From Rosa chinensis (lineage: Eukaryota > Streptophyta > Magnoliopsida > Rosales > Rosaceae), in contig NC_037093.1 in the NCBI RefSeq assembly GCF_002994745.2, positions 69,571,510 to 69,635,509 of the forward strand: a DNA stretch of 64,000 nt, given 5' to 3'. The position numbers and the translations under genes were made by a program. The notes under the pieces were generated by a model. It made no database searches, was not told the DNA's origin, and saw only the letters and a list, made by a program, of their open reading frames with translations. Numbering within the stretch: position 1 is the first letter of the stretch; each line of letters begins with the position of its first letter. Shown one piece after another: positions 46,183 to 56,676 of the stretch.

Positions 46183-46600
46183 CGACACAGTCTCCGCTAG
46201 CGCAACACTGCTAGCGGAACTTCTCACTTTTCATCTTGCAAGCGAGACAGTCTCCGCTAAGCGCAACATCGCTAGCGGAACTTCTCACTTCTCATCTTGC
46301 AAGCGAGACAGTCTCCGCTAAGAGCAACACCGCTAGCGGAACTTCTCAGTTTTCATCTTAAAAGCGAGACAGTCTCCGCTAAGCGCAACACCGCTAGCAG
46401 GAACTTCTCACTTTTCATCTTGCAAGCAAGACAGTCTCCGCTAAGTGCAACACCGCTAGCAGAACTTCTCACTTTTCATCTTAAAAGAGACAGTCTTCGT
46501 TAAGTGCAATACCGCTAGCAGGAACTTCTCACTTTTCATCTTGCAAGCAAGATAGTCTTCGCTAAGCGCAACACCGCTAGCAGACTTCTTTCTCACAAGC
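46183..46600. repeat. Tat-B tandem repeats, about 61 bp x 7
   Basis: Units of 59-62 bp carry GACAGTCTCCGCTAAGCGCA, then ACACCGCTAGCGGAACTTCT, then a TTTTCATCTTGCAA end. Seven units are visible, the last truncated. They differ by a few substitutions and 1-2 base indels (GCTAGCGG against GCTAGCAGG). The same unit occurs about three times at 47612-47780. Confidence 0.93.
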
Positions 46601-47086
46601 ATCAAAGTTCCCGCGACACTTCTTACCACCTACTCTCAGCGGTGGAATTTTCACCAATGGCGATTCCTAAGGCAATGCCTCAAGCGGACAACGACTACCG
46701 CGCGGCGTTGCAGTCAAGCTATGCTCCTCCGGGGCAAGTAAGGGGACACGTCAACAGTCTTCGATGACCCTAATCAGGCACGTTGACCCCCGCCACTCGG
46801 GTATCAAAGATTGGGCTCGTTACCCAACACCCTCTGCTCAGTGCAGATCCCCCTCATCAAACAATATTTCGGCCAAACGGAGGCCCATCTTAGCCTGGGA
46901 GTGGGGGACTCCTAGGGGGCCTAGCAGAGGCCCACCCGAAAGGATATCAAGCGTTTGCTCAGAAAAAATCCATGGTTTACAACGCTCTAATGCTAATTAT
47001 GCTTTTGTAAGTTTAGCAGAACGCTTCGAACAGCTAGGCAACTCCCCAACCAAGATTGCCCTCCTTGATTAGGGACTTGGGGAACT
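46601..47086. other. Tat-B segment between tandem repeats and 3' LTR
   Basis: No gene. A closely similar segment at 47781-48278 precedes the Tat-A 3' LTR (shared CACGTTGACCCCCGCCACTC and CCAAACGGAGGC). It ends in AGGGACTTGGGGAAC, the purine tract before 47087. Confidence 0.7.
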
Positions 47087-47611
47087 TGTACTTACATGAA
47101 CATTTGCAAGCATAATTAGCTATAATGAGTCATGCTTATGCTACCGCCAGTGGTACCAGCAACCACCAAGGGTGTGGCCTACGGAAACACAGCAATACAG
47201 GCTATCAGCGGAACCCCGGCTCACCCCCAGATCACCGCTCATGCTCTCCCAAGCGGCTCGCCAAGATCGCCTCCCTGAAGCATCAGAAGCTGGGATCTGA
47301 AGCATATCAATCCCACATCGAAAACAAGGAAGAGGTCAGCCTCTTCCCCACCTATAAAAGGTTCACTCATCTCTCCTCATTAATTACGCATTAACTACTT
47401 ACCTACTGTTATTCTGTCAACATAAATACATTGACTAACTTAGGCATCGAAGAAGAGAAGACCGCCCAGTGCGGTCTCCCTCTGCGCCCGTTGTATTTTA
47501 CTTGACAGATAGTGGGAGCTCTAAAGACATCACAAGTAGTGGTCCGCTCACAGGATCAGTGTTAACCAAGATTTGGGCTACCGCACAATCTTAGACATTA
47601 AGACATTAACA
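47087..47611 (+). repeat. Tat-B 3' LTR
   Basis: 525 bp, TGTACTTACATGAACATTTG to GACATTAAGACATTAACA; it carries a small tandem duplication of GACATTAA near its end. TATA box CCTATAAAAGG at about 47351. The next base begins a tandem-repeat unit of Tat-A. Confidence 0.92.
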
Positions 47612-48278
47612 CACCGCTAGCGGAACTTCTCAACTTTCATCTTACAAGCGAGACAGTCTCCGCTCAGTTCAACATCGCTAGCAGAACTTTTCCCTTTCAT
47701 CTTGCAAGCGAGATAGTCTCTGCTCAGCGCAACACTGCTAGCGGAACTTCTCCCTTTCATCTGGCAAGCGAGAAACGCCGCTTAGCACCACTTTGCTGGC
47801 AAGGTCCTTGCAACGCATCATATCGCCGACCTTCAACGGAGGGACTTCCGCCAACGGCGACTCCCTTGGCAATGCCTCATAATAATAAAGACAGCCACGC
47901 GGCGTTGTAGTCAAGCCCTGTTTCTCTGGGACAAGTAAGGGGACATGTCAACAGTCTTTGACGGCCCTGATCAAGCACGTTGACCCCCGCCACTCGGGTA
48001 TCAAAGATTGGGCTCGCTACCTAACATCGGCTGCTCAGCGTAGCTCCTCTCACCAAATAACATACCTGCCAAACGGAGGCCTATCTTAGCCGGGGAATGG
48101 GAGACTCCCTGGGGGGCCTAGTAGGGGCCCATCTGAAAGGGTATAAAGCGTTTACTCAAAACAAGTCCATGGTTGACAACGCACTAACTCTAATTATGCT
48201 TTCCCAAGTCTAGCAGAATTAACGCTTCAAACCGCTAGGTAACTCCCCAACCAAGATTGCCCTCCTTGATTGGGGACT
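47612..48278. repeat. Tat-A 3' internal end: tandem repeats and purine tract
   Basis: About three copies of the 61-bp unit (47612-47780), then the conserved 3' segment ending TTGGGGACT at 48278. The order repeat, segment, purine tract, LTR duplicates that of Tat-B. Confidence 0.85.
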
Positions 48279-48794
48279 TGTACTTACATAAGCATTTACC
48301 AAGCATAATTACCTATAATGATTCATGCTCATACCACCGCTAGTGGTACCAACAACCATCAACGGTGTGACCTACGGAAACACATGCCTAACAGGCTATC
48401 ACCTGAGCCCTGGCTCACCCCCAGATCACCGTTGATGTGTCGCCATGCATCGCGCCAAGATCACCTCGCTGAAGCATCAGGAGCTGGGAACTGAAGCATA
48501 TCAGTCCCACATTGAAAGCTAGGAAGAGGTCAGCCTCTTCCCCACCTATAAAAGGTCTACTCCTTTCTCCTCATTAATTACGCATTTTACTACTTACCGT
48601 TATTCTGTCAACACAAATACATTGACTAACTTAGGCATCGGAGAAGAGAAGACCGTCAACAGCGGTCTCCCTCTGACGCCCTTTGTATTTCATTTGACAG
48701 GTAGTGGGAACAACAAGAATATCACAAGTAGCGGTTCACCCCTCAAACCAGCGTTAACTGAGGTTTGCCTACCGCTAAATCTTAAACATTAACA
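48279..48794 (+). repeat. Tat-A 3' LTR
   Basis: 516 bp, TGTACTTACATAAGCATTTA to CTTAAACATTAACA, with CCTATAAAAGG near 48546. It is followed by Gy3 sequence starting ACAAGAGTTTC. Confidence 0.9.
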
Positions 48795-48998
48795 ACAAGA
48801 GTTTCTGATGTGACAGATCCAGACGTTTAAGACAAGATTTAAATAAGGGATTTTGTGAGGGAAACGATGCGATGAAAAGGCGTCTTGCAGTTGCGAACCC
48901 ACAATAATGGCCTCATTTCTGTCATTAGATGTGTTGTTTAAGTCCTCTTCGATCAGTTACAATATTCGCGAGCCTGATCTCGAGGTCTGAGGGGGCAA
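48795..48998 (+). other. Gy3 3' internal end and purine tract
   Basis: About 200 bp with no gene, ending GAGGGGGCAA directly before the Gy3 3' LTR. Confidence 0.7.
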
Positions 48999-49669
48999 TG
49001 TTTGAGCCAAAAGTAAATTTGGCAATATCCTTTAAGGGGGTTGAGTGTAGCGGGCCGATACTTGCGGGCCAAAAATAAGTCTACTAATTGGTTTTGAGTT
49101 ACAACTTTGTCCATTCCTGAATCCATAAGGAAAACGAGCCCTTATGAGATTCGAGTAGCAGAGACCGATTACGAATCTTCAATCAATAATCCTTCTATGA
49201 CAAGGAATAACCGAAACCCTAGATAAAAATACTAGGTTTCAAGGGACAACAAGATATAACTCTTTAATTAACTAATCTCTCAGATTATCCAAAGCCTCTT
49301 CGGAGCAACCTACCTTCAAACTAGTTGAAACCAGCGAAGCAAGGGTAATGCCCTCGCAACTCAGTGAAGCTAAAGTCACACTTTAACAAAACCCGTGCTT
49401 TCTCCTACTTTTCGATGATTGCTCTGCTCAACCTACAACATTGAGTATCGACTCGGTGACGCAAGAGATCACACCCAAAGTCCTTATTAAGGCAGAAGTC
49501 CTTATCCGTAAGGCATAGAAAAGAGCCTTGTGACGAGGTTGGTGCTCTCCTCAGTGCTTGAGAAGAAGTCAGGTCAAGGGATGCCCTGACGATTGCACCT
49601 CACGGTGTTGGCACGCTCGCACATTCAAAAGAGACTGTTTGCTTGATAGACTAGTTTTGGAGCCAAACA
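48999..49669 (+). repeat. Gy3 3' LTR (uninterrupted)
   Basis: 671 bp, TGTTTGAGCC to GAGCCAAACA, followed by the target-site duplication TCAAT (49670-49674). It serves as the empty-site reference for the Copia-2 insertion. Confidence 0.93.
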
Positions 49670-49920
49670 TCAATTACTTAAACAAATTAAGTATGCATGC
49701 TTGCTTAGTTTCATATATTATCTTGACTTGGTCAAGTAAATTATTTTGTTTTCCATATATCATTAGGCTCACTCAATATATCCAACTAATAGGTTCAAGG
49801 CTTCAATAAGTAATATATAAAATTATAAATATATTTATGTACTGGACCTAGGCATCAAGCGATATATGATATATATATATATTACTGTAAGGAATTCAAA
49901 CTCATGAATTGTTCAAAATT

Positions 49921-50431
49921 TGTTGGAGATGAAAAACCTCACATTATAAGAGTGATAAAAAATAATATAATTTATAAGTAGGTGGCTCACACCCAATTGT
50001 ACTGAGGTATTTTGTAACTAAAACTCAACATCTAATGGGTGGTTAAGTCGGGAAAATATCAGTATAATGGTGGGCCACGAGTCACGATTGTGGTTGTTTA
50101 ACATGGTATCAGAGCGGGTCCCTCTCTGATCATGTCTCCGATGTGGGCCTTGAATTGTTTCTTGATTGACCAAGTCTCCAATGTGAGACTTGTGCCCTAA
50201 TTTCCAATGTGAAAATTAGACTATCATTGATTGCATGTAAGGGGCCGTGTTGGAGATGAAAGATCTCACATTAGAAAAATCATAGAAAATAATATAACTT
50301 ATAAGTGAGTGGCTCACACCCAATTGTATCTAGACATTTTGTGATTAAAACTCAACATCTAATGAGTGGTTAAGTTGAGACAGTATTGATAAAATGGTTG
50401 GTTACATGCCGCTCTTGTCCGCTGTTTAACA
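49921..50431. mobile_element. TRIM-2, a 511-bp miniature LTR element
   Basis: LTRs 49921-50103 and 50248-50431 both start TGTTGGAGATGAAA and end GTTTAACA. The interior of 144 bp has TGGTATCAGAGC (50104-50115) directly after the left LTR and AAGGGGCCG before the right one. Flanking 5-mers AAATT and ATATT match at four of five positions. The LTRs are more diverged than those of TRIM-1 (roughly 80% by eye), so it is older. No coding capacity. Confidence 0.9.
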
Positions 50432-51055
50432 ATATTAATCTAATTCCATCTATGCATTGGCTGGGGAAAACCCCAAACTTGGGTGATATATATCTACCAT
50501 TAGACTTAGGCAATATCTATCATTTTAATCTAATTCCGTCTATGAACTGGCTAGGCAAAACCCTCTGATGTCAAAGTCAGTACGTTTTTCAGTCGATTGT
50601 AGCAAACTAAACTGGAATGAGATCTCATACCTGGGCACCGTGCCCTTTATTTATAGATGTGTGACTACTTGGGCTGCAAGTAAACTTGCACAACAAGCAG
50701 TTCGTGACTTGGGCCGTAAGTCTTGTATTTATTACCATGTTTATTGCTGTAATCATTGCCGCATTTTTAGCTATAATAAATGCCATATTTGTAACTGAAA
50801 TCATTGTGCACTTCTCACCTGCAATTACTATGCACTTTATGGCTGTAATCATTACCGCATTCATAGCGGAGTCAATTTGTCATAATTGCAAGTCCAAATT
50901 TGTTGATCACCCTCATAATGCCCCCTTATTTTTTCTTTGGATACTTGTCCTAAGAGGAAATTTCTAAAATCTAGCCCTGACCTGAGCCCAGCTGAGAGGG
51001 TTTCCTCTCTTTTGACGCCTTACAGTCTCCTTCTTCATCTAGTCTCGATGTGGTT
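50432..51055 (-). repeat. Probable antisense LTR fragment
   Basis: On the minus strand this reads like a gypsy LTR: a purine tract AATAAGGGGGCATTATG near 50937, then a TATA-like CTATAAATAAA (50656-50646) and further down GACATCAGAGGGTTTTGCC. A 32-bp block is duplicated (about 50437-50468 and 50525-50556). There is no partner LTR in the window, so this is a tentative call; it holds no gene. Confidence 0.35.
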
Positions 51056-51454
51056 TATTGATATATATACCTCCTAGGCACAAATACCGGAAGCACAAGG
51101 CTCATCTAGCCATGAAAGAGTAACAAAGACACTCCCAGATAGGGGTCACGATACCCCTTTGGGTGGTATCGGGAACTCAAACATCCCACATTGGAAGCAA
51201 GGGAACTACATCCCCCTAAGTCCTCTACAAATAGGTCATCTCCAACACTCTAAAGAGGCAACTGTTTACTATAGCTTTCCATTATCTTTATCTTATAATG
51301 ATACTGATTTAGGCATGGAGCGTTGAAGGCCGACACACCCGGTCTTCCCTCTGACCTTTGTTTGTTTTACAGATAAACGAGACTAAGGGCGATAGTAATG
51401 CAACATCCCGTGATTCTGCTGGATTAGACTATACCCATATATTCAATAAAAACA
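51056..51454 (+). repeat. G1 5' LTR
   Basis: 399 bp, collinear with 53736-54143; landmarks CACAAGGCTC(A/G)TCTAGCCAT and CGGTCTTCCCTCTGACCTTT. The terminal TG is mutated to TA. There is no good TATA box. Confidence 0.85.
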
Positions 51455-51512
51455 TTTGGCGCTAGAAGGAGTCCCCTTCGGATCGTTGCTGGCAGGACAT
51501 CACACTCTACCA

Positions 51513-53165
51513 ATGACTAACAGCATCGTCAACACAAACGACGAGGACGCAGCTCGTGAGGTTTAGCGTACAGTCGAATTCCTTAGCCCCAGCATTGAGA
51601 CCTCCATTGTTATAATGACAGACCCTACCATGGCACTTGAGATCGCCAAGCGTAACCTCATGCAGTCACGAGCACAGGCAGAGACAGAGCGTCTGGCTAC
51701 CGAGGAGGCCCGTAAACAAGTGAAAAACATAGCCAACCAAAACCACATTCTCCGCGAAGCATTTCAGCGATGAATAGCCAATAACGAGGTGCTCGACAGG
51801 GCCCAACAGCAAACTCCAATGCCATCACTGCCTCAACCTGTCCTTGACACAGCGAGAACACCAGGCACTGCCACAACTACAACCACCACCATGATACCCC
51901 CACTTGATCCCAACAAAAGGCTACTGCTGCAAATGAGCGAAACTATTGCTGCCTTACAAGTAAGAATCGAGAGTGTCGAGAACAGATCTGGTTGGCAACC
52001 AATAACAACAGGGTTCAAGGGGAAGATGGGATCGTTCACGACCTAGATAAGGGCCGAGAAGTACAATGGAACTAGGGATCCATACCATCACCTCAAGATA
52101 TTCTAGTCATTACTGCATGGCACGCGATACACCGATGCCATGGCATGCCACGTATTTAAGAAAACACTGACAGATGAGGCTTTACGCTGGTTCCTTAATT
52201 TACCACCCAACTCCATTGACAGTTTTTAAGAACTTGGGGACAAGTTCCTTAGGCGGTTCATCCTATGTTGCAGTGGTTATCGCATAACACCTGGTTTATT
52301 CAAGCTTAAGTAGAGACCTAACGAGTGCCTAAGAGATTTTGTTAGGTAGTGGCAGAGACAAGCATTCCAATGTTGCGCTTTAGACCCAACTTTGGCAGCA
52401 TCAGCGTTCAAGCAAGCTCTCCAACCAGGGTACTTTTTATTTCAAATCAACGCCAACCCTCCAGCTACATATGACGATATTCTCGATGCAGCCACAGCCT
52501 ACGCCCAGGCCGAGTACGACAGGATACAAGCACCAACACTAATCCTGTTAATGTCTCCCAGCTCGACAACACCAGCGGGGGTACCGACAACATGAATAGA
52601 GATGGAGGCAGGGACAAGCCAACACAGCATAGTGGCGTAACACCACGAGAGAACATGGATACAACAATGATAAAAGGGAAAACCAATATGGCAAGAGTCC
52701 TGAGAAGGCAAAACACACCTTATCTAACAACAATCGATATCACGATGCGCCATGTGGCAGTAACCAATACAGAGAGGCACCGGAATATGATGCACCCAGG
52801 TACGAGGTCTTCACCACCCTCACTACCTCTTACAAGGACAACTAGAACAATCACAAGGATCTCATCCCACGCTCACCAAACTGCATGCCAGGTTAGGAAA
52901 AGCTAAGGGATAATGGTAAGTAGTGCACTTATCAAGTTATCATGAGGAAGTAGGCCACAATACCAACATCTGTTACACCCTCAAGAATGCCATTGAACAC
53001 TTTATCCAAAATGGAAAGCTCCAACAGTATCGAACTCCTGCCACTAAAGCCAACGCCATCGAGGTCTATGGCCAGATATTGACCGTACACGGCGGTGCAC
53101 CTTTTCGAGACACGTCACTTACCCAAGAGCCAGTGCCTTCGGGGCTAGAAAATTCTCGGCCTTAG
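51513..53165 (+). pseudogene. G1 gag remnant
   Basis: The ATG at 51513 begins MTNSIVNTNDEDAA, soon hit by a TAG. A charged coil follows (LEIAKRNLMQSRAQAETERL), then LLLQMSETIAALQVRIESVE, and the conserved domain KYNGTRDPYHHLKIF, WFLNLPPNSIDSF, FLRRFILC, LAASAFKQALQPGYFLFQI. The finger is CTYHEEVGHNTNIC near 52930. Many stops and frame changes. The same gag occurs in G2. It shares the domain style of Tat-A gag, so Tat lineage is likely. Confidence 0.85.
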
Positions 53166-53238
53166 CTATGGCGGTAATACTCCTCAAGTAGAATGAGACT
53201 CGGTCACATTCGATGGCCAAGAACCAAACACATAGACA

Positions 53239-53310
53239 AACATTTCAAGTAGACGTAGTCTCCCATCTAAGGCGGGAGATGAATTATTATACTTCTTATG
53301 TCTCACTCAC

Positions 53311-53348
<38 letters not shown>

Positions 53349-53384
53349 ACGTTAACTAGATCTTTTGACTCTATACATTAATAG
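53239..53384 (+). repeat. Family-D LTR fragment with a long CT tract
   Basis: TTCAAGTAGACGTAGTCTCC to CTCTATACATTAA matches the last 140 bp of the family-D LTR. The CT microsatellite here spans roughly 53300-53345. The left 360 bp of the LTR are missing. Confidence 0.8.
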
Positions 53385-53460
53385 ATAGTGGTTCCGCCGT
53401 TAACATCATCTTTAACGGCTACTACAAACAGCTTGAGCACTTACCTTGAGTGATTTTGTT
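53385..53460 (+). pseudogene. G1 protease core
   Basis: A short open stretch reads DSGSAVNIIFNGYYKQLEHL, the aspartic protease active-site region. The rest of the protease is missing; sequence from 53460 to 53735 is not recognised. Confidence 0.7.
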
Positions 53461-53735
53461 GCAAATTAACTATATATCCGCCACATATGGGTTACCCTGG
53501 TGGTCGTTGTCATAATGATGCAAAACGGAAGAATGTCCGTCAAAGGGAGGAGACCGAGTGAGCGGCTAGCTAAGCCAGTGCTAGCACTTTTCAGAAAGAT
53601 GATGAGGACGACGAAGTTGCCAACGAAGGGTAAAGCTCCCAGTAAGTATTGTACTTGTGGACCATGAGTGACGGAGCTGGGGTTCAGGAACCTCGATCTA
53701 CAATGATGTAAAAAGCCATAGATAGGATGAAAAAC

Positions 53736-54143
53736 TGTTGGTATATGTATACCTCCCAGGCACACAAGTACCGGAAGCACAAGGCTCGTCTAGCCATCAC
53801 AAAGTAAGGAAAGAGCTCCCAGCTGGGTGTTCCGATACCCCTTAGGGTGATATCGGGAACCCCAAACGTCCCACACCGAAAAGAATGAAACCAAGCTCCC
53901 ATGAATTTGCTACATCAAGGTTATCTCTAACAACTGAAAGAGGTAACTGTTTATTATCACTTTCCATTATCATTATCTTATAACGATACTGACTTAGGCA
54001 TTGGAGCGTTGAAGGCTGGCACACCCGGTCTTCCCTCTGACCTTTGTTTGTCTTATAGATAAGTGAGACTGATAGCAATAGTAGCAGACCGAGACATTCG
54101 CGTGGTTTAGCTAGATCAGACCCTTCCCGAGATAGTTGAAACA
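53736..54143 (+). repeat. G2 5' LTR
   Basis: 408 bp, TGTTGGTATATGTATACC to GATAGTTGAAACA, followed by the primer site TTTGGCGCTAGAAGGAG. About 80-85% identical to the G1 LTR by eye. Confidence 0.88.
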
Positions 54144-54198
54144 TTTGGCGCTAGAAGGAGTCCCCTCATTCTTTGCTAGCAGAACGACACACTACTAA

Positions 54199-54555
54199 TG
54201 ACTATCAGCACTCTCGATACCAATAATGATGATCACCCCCACGAGGCAACGACCCATGAGGTCCAACGCTCGCTTGAATTCCTGAGCCCGAATACCGAGA
54301 CACGTTCAGTCATGACAACAGATGCAATACCGCACTTGAGATAGTGATGCGTGACCTCATGGAGACACGTGTACAAGCTGAAACCTAGCTCGCGGCAGCT
54401 CGCCGAGAGATTGAAAATATGACAAACCAGAATTGCATCCTCCGAGAGGCACTCTAGCAACGAGTCAAAAATAATAAGGAGTTAGACAGGGCCCGTCAAA
54501 GAGAGACCCCGATACCGACCATTGGTGGCGTCACGACACCTGGGGCCGTCCTCAC
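54199..54555 (+). pseudogene. G2 gag, first part
   Basis: Begins MTISTLDTNNDDHPHEATTH, then VQRSLEFLSPNTE, parallel to G1. TAG and frame errors occur after 54340. It is cut at CTCAC (54551-54555) by the family-D solo LTR; gag resumes after CTCAC at 61051-61055. Confidence 0.8.
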
Positions 54556-54650
54556 TGTACATACCTCCACTATTATGGAGGATTTGCTATGTCATCAAGC
54601 ATATGTGACACCTTCTTTGGGGGACCAATAAGCCATGGTGGGACCAACCA

Positions 54651-55007
54651 TGTTATGAGTCACGAGCAAATCCATCCTATTGAAGCTGGGGATCAAGGAA
54701 ACTCACCGTTTTGATTAGTTACTTAACTGGGGGAGCAGCTACTTTTGGTCGTCAGCATGGCTTGCACGTGGGCAAGGTTAATTAGCTAGTAATTAATAAA
54801 TGTTCATGTACGAATTTCCTGTTAGGGTTTCTGTTAAGTTTTGACTTGGATGATCGACACGTGTCAATCATCCGGACATCTACTGGTTGTATAAATAGTC
54901 TCTATTAGGTTTTGAGCCGTAATGAATGAATAGCCATTTTCTTTTCTTTCTGTTTTATTTGCTTTTCTCTCTTCAGTATCCATTTGAGTTGGGGTAAGAC
55001 CTTATCA
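54651..55007 (+). repeat. E 5' LTR
   Basis: 357 bp, TGTTATGAGTCACG to GACCTTATCA. TATA box GTATAAATAG at 54889-54898. The primer site TGGTATCAGAGC follows at 55010. Confidence 0.97.
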
Positions 55008-55038
55008 AGTGGTATCAGAGCTCTCGTTCTTGGGAGCC

Positions 55039-56676
55039 ATGGTGAAACAAAAAGGCATCGGGGTTGGTGGGCCGGCCCAAAGCTCGAGGGAGCTCTCTCA
55101 TGTTGAGTTTGAGCTGCAGTTACACAAAGATCACACAATAGCTAAGTTTGATGAGCTGCAAACTACAATTAATGTGTACCAAGAGGCCCTCAATTCATTT
55201 CGCACTGAAATGCTTGAGGAACTTCGCTCCTTGAAGGGCGCCTCTGCAGCTGCTGAAGATAGATTAGATGCTTCCCTCTTAAAGTTTGGATCTTTACCTC
55301 CATCACCGGTTTTAGCCGCTCAACTGGACTCTGCATCCTCCACTCGTGCTATGACTTCGTCGGGAGCTACATCTGGGGGTAAGGGTTCACAACCCTCTAC
55401 TTTTCTATTAGACATGCCTGAAAATGCACATAATGCGGCACCAGCTGCAGGTAATGATGTGGTTTCTTCGGGGATATGTCTTGCTCCTTCTTGTGCTCTA
55501 ATTACTAATGCCTCTGGTGCTATTGTGTCTACTGTCCAAACTACTGAAATGGGGGAGAAAAGAAACATTAGCTATAGTCACATCCCTGTGAGTGAAAGCC
55601 AACCCTCTACTCATTATTTTCAACACACTATTTTGGGAACTCAGCCAATTCATAATGGTGGCTCGTACTTGGCCGCCTCAAGCAGCTCACAACATGGCCA
55701 GTCCCAATTACATAACCATAGTGACCCTTTCATCATGAGTTACTCTGGCCCTTACTCCCATACTGTACTGTCTGGGGCACACGCGTTCCCTCAGACTTCA
55801 CACTCTTATCATGGTCACAATTGGATCTCAACTCTAATGATCTCCCAGATTAACCCATATACATTACACCCCCAATATACTACATAGCCACTTTATTCCA
55901 TCACCATAACCCCTACTCCTATGTTTACTCAACAACCTGGACCACAATACACCCACACCATGCATCCTATTCATCCCATTCCTCAACCATACTTACCTCC
56001 ACAACATCCCACTGGGAGCTTTGACCCCAATCTCCCTACCATGAAACAGATGAAATTGGAATTCAACATCTTCAATGGAGGCGACCCTGTGGAATGGTTA
56101 AATAAGGCCGAACAATATTTCGAGTTTTACCAAATCCCAGAAGAGAGAAAGTTGGCTATTGCCACCATGCACCTAACTGAAAAAGCCTCAGATAGGTGGT
56201 TCATGTTCAAGCATGAGTTTCCCCAGACTTGGCTTGGTCTTGCAGATCTCTTGATGAGAGAGTTTAGTGGCCAGAATGTTGTGGACTATCAAGCTTCACT
56301 AGCCAGGATGTCTCAGAGTGGTACAGTTGAGCAATACATGGATCAGTTTACTAAATTGTCCAGGAGGGCTCCAGGTTTTTCCCCACAGGTACTTCTATCT
56401 TGTTTCATTGGTGGCTTGAAAGATAGCATTATGGCAGATGTCAAGGCTCAAAAGCCCAGGACACTCTATGAAGCCTGTGAGCTGGCTAAGATATATGAAC
56501 AAAGAGAGCTTAGTTTGAGACAACAGGCAAGAGTGACTTATCCCAACAGATTGGTCCAGAATAGATTACATAACGTCCCTGCCAGAGCACCTACACAACC
56601 TCAACCACCTCAAACTAGGCCTCCTGTTGCTCAGCTTCCTGTTGGGGGTGAAACGTGGGAGGAAATAGACGACTAA
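55039..56676 (+). pseudogene. E gag
   Basis: Gag of a chromovirus, the particle-forming protein. The ATG at 55039 lies about 20 bases after the primer site. The N-terminal half has a coiled stretch (HKDHTIAKFDELQTTINVYQ) and a long Ser/Ala/Gln/His-rich region. An in-frame TAG at 55885-55887 falls in a Tyr/Pro-rich part, where Gln is a likely ancestor. The frame continues to the conserved gag domain (56044 on: MKLEFNIFNGGDPVEWLNKA, DRWFMFKHEFPQTW, FTKLSRRAPGF), ending at 56676. The knuckle is in the next frame. Confidence 0.9.

Larger units (their letters stand above)
40590..47611 (+). mobile_element. Tat-B: 5'-truncated second copy of the Tat-A family
   Basis: Begins abruptly in the Cys/His finger of gag (ACCGGCAAGTGGTGCAAGTA, 40598) and runs through protease, RT, two RNase H-type domains and integrase, then a 3' region with an antisense ORF, tandem repeats and LTR 47087-47611. 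It matches Tat-A closely over the shared part (both carry WTPDCEA, RMCVDFKGLNKACPKD and similar). Its 3' LTR ends directly in a tandem-repeat unit of Tat-A (47612 on). The simplest reading is that Tat-B inserted into Tat-A's 3' repeats and later lost its own 5' end. Confidence 0.8.
23681..48794 (+). mobile_element. Tat-A: Ty3/gypsy Tat-lineage element inside Gy3
   Basis: The 5' LTR (23681-24188), primer site, gag and pol run to 30360. There antisense Tat-C begins. The Tat-A end reappears only at 47612-48794: tandem repeats, purine tract and 3' LTR. The Tat lineage is inferred from the TTGGCGCC(A/G)TCTGTGGG primer site, a second RNase H-like domain after the first, and 3' tandem repeats. Host Gy3 sequence lies on both sides. 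The flanking 5-mers are CCAGG and ACAAG, three of five matching, which I take as a decayed duplication. The C-terminal end of integrase and any extra ORF of Tat-A were lost in the deletion at 40590. Confidence 0.75.
13442..49669 (+). mobile_element. Gy3: outermost LTR element of a 36-kb nest
   Basis: The terminal repeats start TGTTTGAGCC and end GGAGCCAAACA. TCAAT flanks the whole at 13437-13441 and 49670-49674. Only three blocks belong to Gy3 itself: 13442-13725, 22139-23680 and 48795-49669, about 2.7 kb together. They hold two LTRs of about 0.65 kb, a gag-like ORF remnant, a short 3' tail and a purine tract. No protease, RT or integrase remains, so it is either a non-autonomous gag-only element or internally deleted. 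The primer-site region (TTTTGACACGCCCAGTGAGA) is of gypsy style. Because everything else here lies inside it, Gy3 is the oldest member of the nest. Confidence 0.85.
51056..53735 (+). mobile_element. G1: truncated Tat-type gypsy element
   Basis: LTR 51056-51454, primer site TTTGGCGCTAGAAGGAG (51455), degenerate gag, protease core, then unrecognised sequence up to the LTR of G2. RT, RNase H and integrase are absent. A fragment of a family-D LTR interrupts it just before the protease. The LTR at 53736 could be read as its 3' LTR, but no clear purine tract precedes it, so a shortened copy next to G2 is equally possible. Confidence 0.65.

Noticed and set aside
46183..46600. Regular repeats as a CRISPR-like array
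   Set aside because: The units are directly adjacent without unique spacers, in a plant retrotransposon 3' region.
49670..49920. Gene or element between Gy3 and TRIM-2
   Set aside because: 250 bp of AT-rich DNA with a short TA repeat; nothing else seen.
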